A DNA stretch of 64,000 nt from Anastrepha obliqua (lineage: Eukaryota; Arthropoda; Insecta; Diptera; Tephritidae). The DNA lies in NCBI RefSeq assembly GCF_027943255.1, contig NC_072897.1, forward strand, positions 45,668,044-45,732,043. The letters are read 5' to 3'. Positions 56,837 through 64,000 of this stretch are shown here, piece by piece. Under the pieces are notes generated by a model, which was not told the DNA's origin, ran no database searches, and saw only the letters and a list, made by a program, of their open reading frames with translations. The stretch's first letter is position 1. Every line of letters starts with the position of its first letter. The position numbers and the translations under genes were made by a program.

Positions 56837-57249
56837 TAAATCGTCCCGATTTATACCGAATTAATGTTTGTTCCTTGTTCTTGCCTAAATAATTTTTACA
56901 GTTATTCACTCTAGTGTAAACATTGTTGCAAAGGGCAATTTCCTTATCGGTGAAAAATTTTTACGTGCTTAGTTCTAAGTGGTGTGAATTTAAATAGTTT
57001 ACAATGATTATTTATGATAGGATATTTGTAAATAGCAATGGTAGGATTTTTAGTTCTTATTAAATATTTGTTCGTATGATGTGGTAATTTTTTGTCAATT
57101 AGAACAAAAATGTGAATTCGTCAAATAAATATGCATCGTCGGTTCTAGTTAGAATATATTTCCTGTTAGTTATGGTTGTTATTTGTCGCCTTCTGCTTGA
57201 ATTGCGATTATGATGACCATTGCTAGTAATATCAGGTAATTCACTGTCG

Positions 57250-57956
57250 CCTCCTGTAACTGTGTAATTTTTTTACGTCCTTTTTGTTAATAACTTTTCC
57301 CTCCTTAGTCAAAACCGTGTCTTCACCATGTACTTTTTGTAAAGACTGTCACTTTTACTTTTGATGTTAGTCCTTAACACCAATATCTGGTCTCATTGTT
57401 TGAAAGTTCGATGTCTAGTTCCCTGGTTTAGACGTTGTATAGTTTTCTCCGATGCGTCTTTTAATTTTTTTACTATGTCTTCTTTGCTGTGTGTTATTAG
57501 GTTAAAATGTATATCCTTTGGTTTTTTTTTGTGACGGTATGGGTTGTGTGGCTGATATTGAATTCTTTATTTTTAATACTCTTGTCAATTCTGATATCGT
57601 CCCCTTTCTGTGTTAACCTCGTAGCTTCATTTTTTTCGGAATTGAGATTTTTAGTGAAAAACACTCCTTAGCACTCCTGTTAAAACAAAGCATGCAATGT
57701 TGATAATGATTATAGAATTTTTTTCAGATCGTTTCGATTTTTTTCGTATTTACATGTTCGAATTCAAAAACCTCGTATCTACTATAAGTATCGGATCAAA
57801 TAAGTTATAACTTTTCATAGAAGTTACGTAACTCTAAACATTTTTATCGATTTACTGAAAATTATGATTTTGTAGATACGAGGTTAACACAGAAAGGGGA
57901 CGATATGTAATTGTGCGTTCGTTCTACCTGACCGTTTGCCTTTGATCTACATATAT
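57250..57956 (-). pseudogene. Integrase C-terminal region of the gypsy-type element
   Basis: On the minus strand, residues near 57906-57950 fit the conserved G-x-x-E-R end of the integrase core, and a region with a VLTKEGKVINKKDVKKLH-like end lies near 57265-57320. The MITE at 57597-57903 interrupts between them, and the RTE fragment interrupts just upstream. Stops are present. The central integrase catalytic domain seems to be missing. Confidence 0.5.
57597..57903. mobile_element. MITE with long TIRs, TA duplication
   Basis: TCGTCCCCTTTCTGTGTTAA from 57597 has its exact inverse ending at 57903; the pairing extends about 28 bases to CCTCGTAG/CTACGAGG with small gaps, and a second CCTCGTATCTAC lies inside (57770). 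TA flanks both sides (57595-57596, 57904-57905). It has no coding capacity. TA suggests Tc1/mariner or another TA-targeting family as driver. Confidence 0.88.
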
Positions 57957-58690
57957 ACTTCTTCTTCGTCTTAGTTGGCGCGATAACCGCTTACGCGATT
58001 TTGGCCGAGTTTAAAAAAGCGCGCCGCCAGTCGTTTCTTTCTCGTGCTAACCGGCGTCAATTGGGCACACCAAGTGAAGACAAGTCCTTCTCCACCTGAT
58101 CTTTCTGGTACCGCATCGAATACTTTCAGAGCCAGAGCGTTTGTATCCATTCGGACGACATGACCCAGCCAACGTAGCCGCTGGATCTTTATTCGCTGCG
58201 CTATGTCTATGTCGTCGTTAAGCTTATACAGCTCATCGTTCCATCGCCTGCGATATTCGTCGTTGCCAACGTGCAAAGGTCCAAAAATCTTCAACAGAAT
58301 CTTTGTCTCAAACACTCCAAGCGTCGCTTCATCGGATGTTGTCATCGTCCACGCTTCTGCGCTATACATTAGGACGGGCATGATGAGAGTCTTGTAGAGT
58401 GTCAGTTTTGTTCCTCGAGAGAGGATTTTACTACTCAATTGCCTACTTAGTCCAAAGTAGCACTTGTTGGCAAGAGAGATTCTACGTTGGATTTAAGGGT
58501 GACATTGTTATCGGTGTTAATGCTGGTTCCTAAGTATACGAAGTACTTTACAACCTCGAAATAAAGAAGTCACACGACAGCGAGTCACCCTGTCTGAAAC
58601 CCCTGTCGAATGCAGCCTTGACGTCGACGAAAAGATGGTGTGTGTTGATTCTCCTTTCATGGGTCTTTTCCAAGATTTGGCGTATTGTTA
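57957..58690 (-). mobile_element. RTE fragment 3 inserted in the gypsy-type element
   Basis: Minus-strand frame (57971-58438) reads SSKILSRGTKLTLYKTLIMP, VLMYSAEAWTM, KIFGPLHVGNDEYRRRWNDE and IKIQRLRWLGHVVRMDTNA. This is the RTE C-terminus after the RT, open over 155 codons. A further stretch (58560-58680) corresponds to RT sequence near 34250-34530 of the RTE at 33597, but nearer to the C-terminal part than expected, so an internal deletion joined them. The 3' end at 57957 shares its terminal sequence with 33597. Confidence 0.85.
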
Positions 58691-58810
58691 CAGTTCGAAA
58701 AACTGTTGATAAGAATTTCTTCTACTCGTTTGTCCACTTCTGTTTTTGAGTCTAATTGTCTGATAGTTCTGTATTTTGAGAATATGTTTTGTGTTCATTA
58801 TAATAAATAT

Positions 58811-59362
58811 CTAAATGTATGTATTCGCCTGGTTGTGTTGGTACGTGTGATTCTTTCGTGTGCTTGGTATCAATTCTATTTTGATACCGTAGGCATTTAG
58901 CGGATGGCGTACTGCCTTGATTATGTCGTTGTATGAAATACCAGATGAGTGTACAGTACCTATAGAAGATGTGTTAATTATTTGTCGTGACAAGGCGTCA
59001 GCTACAACATTCTATGCGCCAGGTTTATACACGACGTTTGCTCCATAATCTTCGATAACATTTTTCCATCTCTTTAGTTTATGATTCGGATTCTTATCCG
59101 ATATGGCGTAAGTAAGCGATTGATGGTCGGTATATATCGTTAAGTCGGCTATGCCGTATATGTAATTTCGTAATTTTTGTAGGGACCATATATTAGCGAG
59201 TAGCTCTTTCTCGTTGGTACTATAATTTTGTTCTGTGGTACTGAGTGTGCGGGATAAAAAATAAATTGGATTTTTACTTTGACTCAATACATCTCCAATG
59301 GCTATATTGAAAGCGTCAGTAGTGAGTTCAAAAGCGTTCTCATAATTTGGCTGGTACTCCAC
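58811..59362 (-). pseudogene. RNase H region of the gypsy-type element
   Basis: The frame at 59012-59362 is the Ty3/gypsy RNase H: an F.L.TDA...IG..LSQ opening (catalytic Asp kept), PIYFLSRTL, a NEKELLA block (Glu kept) and YTDHQSL (Asp kept). Just after a break, the frame at 58811-58993 starts in the ALSR block that ends the domain, leading to the integrase linker. The RTE fragment interrupts near 58690. Confidence 0.85.
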
Positions 59363-60420
59363 CTACTCCTTTAAGCAGCTTTTCAGTTTATTTATGGCTT
59401 CTATGGCCATTTGGTCTAAACTGATTTTTGTGTTCTTACTTTAATTTTTTCCGATATGAGAATTACATATCTCCTTTAAGATGTAAAGTTAAGGATTTAG
59501 CTAGAGCTGCATAGTTTTTTACGAATTTTCTATAGTATCCAGTAAGTCCTAAGAATCCTCCAAGGTTTTTGAGGGTTTCTGGTATTGGGTAATTTTCTAT
59601 GGCTTTTATTTTATTCAGGTGAAATTCTATTGTGCTTTACAATATGACCTAAGTGTTCTACCTCTTCCATGAAAAATTTTGACTTTTCATTGGACACTTT
59701 TAAAGAGGCATTATTTAATGCGTTAAAAATAGTTCGGATGTGTTTCAAATGCTCTTCATAGGGTGAGGAGTAAATGATTACATTGTCAATGTAAACATAT
59801 GCGAATTTACCTATGAAGTCGCGCAGGGTGTCATCAACACGTCTTTGGAAAATAGATGGGCGTTCTTCAATCCGAAAGGCATTCGGATGAACTCATATTT
59901 ATCTTCATTCACACAAAACGCTGTTTTCTCTCTGTCACTTTCTTTTATCTTAATTTGATAAAAGCCCGACTACAAATCAAGTGTAGTGAAAAATTTGGCT
60001 GTCCCTAAGTTTTGGAGCGTGATATTTATGTCTGGTATTACGTATCTGTCTGTGATCGTATGTTCGTTTAATTTGCTAAAATCTATAACCATACGTCTTT
60101 TGGGTTTTCCGCTCTCATCTATACCTTTCTTATGTACGGTTAACATGGATGAATTGTATGGACTGTACCTTTTTTGGATTATTCCTTCTTTCAATAATTG
60201 GTCAATTTCCTCATTTACGATTTCTACGTCATTTATATTACATGTATATTGTTTGATCCATATAGGATCCTTTGTATTTGTCCGTATGCTAGCTTCAATC
60301 CTTGTAGGGAAGGGTAACGGTCCTATGATATTATTGTCCTTTATTAACCTATCGATTTCTGCTCTATACGTGTCTATCCCTATAGTGCAATTTGCATAAG
60401 TTTTTCACTGATTTCTGACT
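59363..60420 (-). pseudogene. Reverse transcriptase of the gypsy-type element
   Basis: The first RT part is open at 59970-60194 (a KRRMVIDFSKLNE block, and FFTTLDL with the first catalytic Asp). Near 59770-59800 the catalytic site reads YIDN where Y-x-DD is normal, so the second of the paired Asp is Asn. Frameshifts and stops lie at about 59625, 59860, 59970 and 60390. This RT could not have been functional in its present form. Confidence 0.85.
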
Positions 60421-60845
60421 TTCTTAACACCTCCAATGTCATCTTGTTGAAATTTATAACCGCGTTCAATTTCTTTATTCCGTTCCATCCTAGTATCAAA
60501 TCAAATCCATTTATCTCATCTACCTCAAAAAAATCTAAATCTTCATTCATAGACTTAATAGTTTGTTTCGTATTAATTATAGAACTACCATGTATTGATA
60601 TCACTTGTAATGGTTTTACTTTTTTGGTTATATTAAATTTTAAAGTTTTCTTAACATAGTTATGGGATGCACCTGTATCTACTATATGTGCCCATGGGTT
60701 CTGGTTTTGGTAATTGTGATGGCGGCTGGTTATAGTTGTATTTCTGCTGAATCATGGTGTTCACGTCGATTTGTTCCATAACGTCAATGGTGTCCAAATT
60801 TCTTCGTGTATTAAGTTTATTACGTTTCTCCAAAGATTTTCTCAT
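60380..60845 (-). pseudogene. Protease region of the gypsy-type element
   Basis: An aspartic protease active-site motif DTGAS is visible near 60670-60685 in a frame shifted from the 60660-60845 frame. The remaining fold continues in 60380-60604 (LILGWNGIKKL is the G-x-D/N...L strand region). The short preceding frame is Gln/Asn-rich and may be the last part of Gag. One frameshift separates the pieces. Confidence 0.7.
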
Positions 60846-61093
60846 CTGCTTCTTTCTATGAGAATTAGATCAGTGTTTTTATGTTTTTAATGGAAGAAAC
60901 ACGAATAGTGTCTAAATCACTAAATTTTTTATTTCTTTGTTCACTGTATTTTCACTTCTTTTCCTTACAGCCTTTATTTTTTTACATAAGATTTTGTCCT
61001 TTATTATGAAGGATTATGTATTTATGTCCTTGCTGCGACAAGGAATACTATTTTTTTGGTGCGCTCACTGGAGCATCAATGTACATATATGAT

Positions 61094-61112
61094 ACTAATG
61101 GCAGGATCGCCA
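61094..61112 (-). promoter_or_regulatory. Primer-binding site of the gypsy-type element
   Basis: Read on the minus strand, the 5' LTR ends ...AACT and is followed at once by GGCGATCCTGCCA. TGG overlapping the last LTR base is the usual start of a tRNA primer-binding site (complement of CCA). I do not assign the tRNA. Confidence 0.65.
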
Positions 61113-61516
61113 GTTAAAGATTTGGAAGCTAGTTCAAGACTTGCTTGACTTTGGAAAAATATAAACATTTATTTTTTTGAAATTAATTTTAGGATAGTTC
61201 TTAACAATGTTAATACTGGAATGACTGCCAACATACATACTATATTTGACAATCGTATTTATACTTATACCTCATCTTACTGTTTTAGGTACACGACTTG
61301 TATGTTAGTTTCTTTGTTTCCTGTTTACGAAAAAAATTTTTATCTTTTGTTATTCTTAACAAATGTTTATCTTTCGTTATTCTTAAAATGCATATATTTA
61401 TCTTTTGTTATAATTAAAATACATGTGTTTGGATTTGTTCAGCCCTGCATGATTATACTTAGAACTTACTTAACTATTTTTATTTATTATTTGTGGAATG
61501 AAATCATTCTTTAACT
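61112..61516 (-). repeat. 5' LTR of the gypsy-type element
   Basis: 405 bases, AGTTAAAGA...TTCTTTAACT, matching 55534-56821 once the Harbinger is removed. It is flanked by AGCT (61517-61520). Confidence 0.92.
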
Positions 61517-61730
61517 AGCTCCCCTTTCATTTGTGGTGTGCGCGATGATGTTTCTTCCATGAAATGTGGGACCTACAGTTTCACGTTTACATTTTTATGA
61601 CGAGTTTTTTCGTGGCAGAAATATACTGTGAAGTTTGTCATTGCCTTCCGAGACCGCTGTTAGAAAAAACTTTTTGTACAATTTGTTGTTTCAAGCCCGG
61701 AGTTTTGCTCCAACCCATTCGGCTATGGTA
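61517..61730 (-). mobile_element. tRNA-derived SINE, copy 6, 5' part (right of gypsy)
   Basis: Continues from 55533: CTCCCCTTTCATTTGTGGTG, GGGACCTACAGTTTC, TTTTTCGTGGCAGAAATATA, then the body to the tRNA-like head CCAACCCATTCGGCTATGGT (ends about 61730). The B-box area is damaged. More diverged than copies 3-5. Confidence 0.82.
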
Positions 61731-63110
61731 TAAAGAAATAGTTCATTAAAGATGCTACTTATTGTTTATAAGAAGTATTGAAATATTCATTTTCATTTTT
61801 TCATTTATTTCTCGTACAAGTTTGGCATAATTGGCGCAGTATTTTTCCCATTATGTCATTTGGCATTCGCTATGTTACTTTGTTGTTCATGCATGCATAC
61901 ATATGTATGTATATTTATGTGCATAAGGTAATAGTATGAGACAACTATTGTATTGGTAGAAAAAAGAAATCGACAGGACAAAATCTAAATAAGATTTCTT
62001 GAAAAAAAAACTTACTGTACTTGGAAATCTTCCCTGTGGCCAGGCACTGATAACCCATCGCATTGCTCCCGACCCTTATATTTTAATTATAAGTATTGCA
62101 AAAATCGTTGTGAATGCACAATACTGTATTCAGATAAAGATATCCTTTATCAACGTCCTTTTAAGTCTGCCCCGAGCGGGTTGGTAACAGTTGCATTGGT
62201 TTGTTAAGAACAAACGTATACAAACAACTGATGTTTCGAATAGAAAGAACTAAAGAATGTTTTTGTACATTAAAGGGTTGACAGTTTAGCAAAAGGGGTC
62301 ATTACGTGAGTAGGCTATATTTCATAGAACAGAAAAGTTAATAAGTAGTGTACAGAGCATAGAATAGTGCGTCGAAGGTCGATTTGTATGGTTTCAATTT
62401 TCAAATGTGAAAATGATCACTTTGTACCACTTTAACGGTCGACAATTAAGGTGGGACTGTATTCTTTGTGGTATGCTTATGTATGCATAATGTATGTATA
62501 TAAATGTACACATTCAATTAAAATACGTAAGGGAGTGGTACTGCTTCGATAAGATCAATACGAGGGCCACTCCTTTTATTATGAGCCCATTAAAATATGA
62601 AAGTGGTTTTATAGATTTAAAAATATTCTAGTTCGTGATATAAAGTACGCATGTATACACTTGTGCATGTGTTGCATTATCAACAAATAGAAATATTCTG
62701 CTGGACACATTTCATAACATGGTGGATATTAGTAGGCCTTTGGTTGTTGAATCTATTTATTTATCCGAAAATTTTTGCTAATATTTTGGTATCGCGTTCG
62801 CAACTAGTTTTGATAAGTCAGTCACAAACAAATTTGTTAAATTCGTTAACTTTATTTATTAAAATTCTTAAAAACGGAATTCCATATTTGCAGCTCTGTG
62901 AACTTTTGACAAAATAACCGTTCATTCATAGAATATTTATATAATTGACGCATACATCATTTCTCAACTTGAGAACTGCAGTCGTAATGCGGTTCGGTTG
63001 AAATTACTAGAAGTTAGTTGCTTGCGAGTTGATAAGGGGTACTTATACCTTAGTTTACTAATTATGGCCTGATTGGAATCTTTAGTGCCGAGTTGTAAAC
63101 GTTAATCATC
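61731..63110. other. AT-rich region, no gene recognised
   Basis: A plus frame of 88 residues (62651-62917) is hydrophobic but resembles nothing I know. ATGTATGT-type short repeats lie near 61890 and 62490. Confidence 0.4.
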
Positions 63111-63124
63111 TTTGGAATTCCAGA

Positions 63125-63400
63125 CTATGTGGCAATGGCCGCAATGGCCGAGAAATTACTCAATTACTCTCGTTAAGAAACAAGTGCGGCACTGCAAAGT
63201 TACTTTTACAGTTCAGTTGGTCTCGAGTTCGATTCCCTTTGTTACCTAGCCGCCCCTCGGATGACATTTACAAAACTCCGAGCGCATTTCTGCCTTGAAT
63301 TTCATAAAAAATCTAACGTTCGAAGTCGCCTTAAAGTTGTAAGCCATTCACTTTGTAGAAAAACTTTAACCCACACCACAAGTTCATCTCATGGTGGTGG
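63125..63400 (+). mobile_element. tRNA-derived SINE, copy 7, old and diverged
   Basis: AATGGCCGAGAAATTACTC (box A area near 63147), GTCTCGAGTTCGATTCCCTT (B box near 63220-63230), then CGCCCCTCGGATGACATTTA, CATTTCTGCCTTGAATTTCA, AACGTTCGAAGTCGCCTTAA and CCACACCACAAGTTCATCTC follow the order of the SINE body with many changes. It could be a related subfamily. Confidence 0.65.
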
Positions 63401-63609
63401 TTCATCAAGCTCTGTCGAAGTTATTGATTAGAATAAGTTCACCTCAAGGTTAGTGTCTTTTGAGTAAACAATCAACGAACGAAAAATGTTGATTCATATG
63501 TCCCTAAAAAAATATGTTAAAATGCTATAATTAATATTTTCTTTCGGGATTTTGGTGCATAGAGGAAGGAATCACCACTTTGCGTTCGCGTTAATTTGTT
63601 TTTGCGTTG

Positions 63610-64000
63610 CTTTAAGCTGGGCCCAGACGGAAAACAAATTTAAACAATCGGTTGAAATTCACTTTGTGAAACAATTTGGATTTGTTGACAATTTTAGTTT
63701 CACGCTTATCGTCGATGAGTAAACATGGAACGCGGAAAAAAAATGTTTGTAACGCATGGTATTTATTGGTGCATGAAAAGAAGGGAGGAAAAGTAGAGGA
63801 AAAAAGCCGATTAATTTGGGTGCAGGACTGCTTTATGTTGTCATTTGTCCGCTCATGTGCACACTTCAAAATTTCAAAAGAAATGAGAAAAATCCTCAAC
63901 TTCGCCACACACACGCAACCGATTACAAATTGACAAACAATTTTGTCAAATTCGGACCGGTTTGCCAACACGCATCCATCTCTTGAAATTTCAACCGATT
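63610..64000. mobile_element. Left part of a TIR element that runs off the window
   Basis: AATCGGTTGAAATT (63647-63660) has its exact inverse AATTTCAACCGATT at the last 14 bases of the window, and TTGTTGACAATTTT near 63681 pairs loosely with GACAAACAATTTTG near 63933. GGGCCCAGACGG (from 63619) may be the outer end. The plus frame from 63676 (MDLLTILVSRLSS, then KKNVCNAWYLLVHEKKGGKV) might be the start of a transposase-like protein but is too short to name. The outer right end is not in the window. Confidence 0.45.

Larger units (their letters stand above)
55534..61516 (-). mobile_element. gypsy-type (Ty3) LTR retrotransposon, dead and nested
   Basis: Two LTRs (55534-56821 including an insert, and 61112-61516) share most of their sequence and begin and end AGTTA...TAACT. 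AGCT is duplicated at 55530-55533 and 61517-61520. Coding remnants on the minus strand run protease, RT, RNase H, integrase. Gag is almost gone: only about 270 bases separate the 5' LTR from the pre-protease frame. No env-like frame is seen, so membership in the insect errantivirus branch is open. Three later insertions lie inside: Harbinger 55751-56635, a MITE 57597-57903 and an RTE fragment 57957-58690. Confidence 0.92.

Noticed and set aside
57597..57903. MITE arms as a transcription terminator hairpin
   Set aside because: The arms are some 250 bases apart and flanked by TA; a transposon explains them better.
62651..62917. 88-residue hydrophobic plus frame as a membrane protein
   Set aside because: AT-rich random sequence commonly gives such frames; no other evidence.
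63612..63971. 119-residue minus frame at the right edge
   Set aside because: It spans the inverted repeats of the partial TIR element and shows no conserved motif.
1..64000. CRISPR arrays, operons, riboswitches or other bacterial features
   Set aside because: None seen; the sequence is clearly from an animal nuclear genome.

Overview
This window reads as repeat-rich nuclear DNA of an insect, most likely a higher fly. AT-rich spacers separate layers of decayed transposable elements. I judge it dipteran from the mix of I/LOA/R1-like, Jockey-like and RTE retrotransposons, a gypsy-type LTR element, piggyBac, hAT, pogo/Tigger, Tc1/mariner and PIF/Harbinger elements. A tRNA-derived SINE is present in at least seven places; its body resembles repeats I recall from tephritid fruit flies, so Tephritidae is a guess and not shown here. 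No complete host gene was found. One 98-base candidate exon with clean splice sites (2162-2259, +) and one split Myb/SANT-type gene (about 50301-50680, +) are the best non-repeat or domesticated candidates.

Layout. 1-1385: a decayed multicopy transposon gene (-). 2162-2259: the candidate exon. 2370-3780: pieces of a Tc1/mariner transposase and of a non-LTR 3' end. 4265-9376: an almost full-length but frameshifted LOA/I-like retrotransposon (+). 9377-15312: an L2/CR1-like retrotransposon (-) split by a piggyBac element (10019-13878, TTAA duplication), itself split by a two-gene Harbinger element (10365-11690, ATA duplication). 15342-21050: a SINE, a LOA remnant (-), a Jockey remnant (+) holding another SINE, and an internally deleted transposon gene. 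21055-25410: an R1-like endonuclease scrap, then a LOA/R1-like element (-) with an unbroken 680-residue reverse transcriptase/RNase H frame but most of its endonuclease deleted. 25870-28210 and 28699-30977: a pogo and a Tigger element with TIRs and TA duplications. 33597-35860: an RTE element (-). 37186-42400: a third LOA-like element (-) with a mariner inserted in its ORF1 region. 42540-45909: a mariner remnant and a nearly intact hAT element with GCGTAGAC duplications. 46435-49260: Jockey/CR1 and RTE fragments (+) with a SINE. 50796-55225: two Tc1/mariner elements and another LOA/I fragment (-). 55534-61516: a gypsy-type element (-) with AGCT duplications, sitting inside a SINE and itself hit by a Harbinger element in one LTR, a MITE in the integrase region and an RTE fragment. 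61731-64000: mostly unassigned, with an old SINE copy and the start of a TIR element running off the window.

The genes here do not form a host pathway. Each set served its own element's mobility: target-primed reverse transcription for the non-LTR elements, LTR retrotransposition for gypsy, and cut-and-paste transposition for the DNA elements. The nesting gives relative ages: the outermost elements (L2-like, SINE copy 6, LOA 3) are older than what sits inside them. The closest to intact are the hAT transposase frame (one frameshift), the piggyBac transposase and the 680-residue RT frame.
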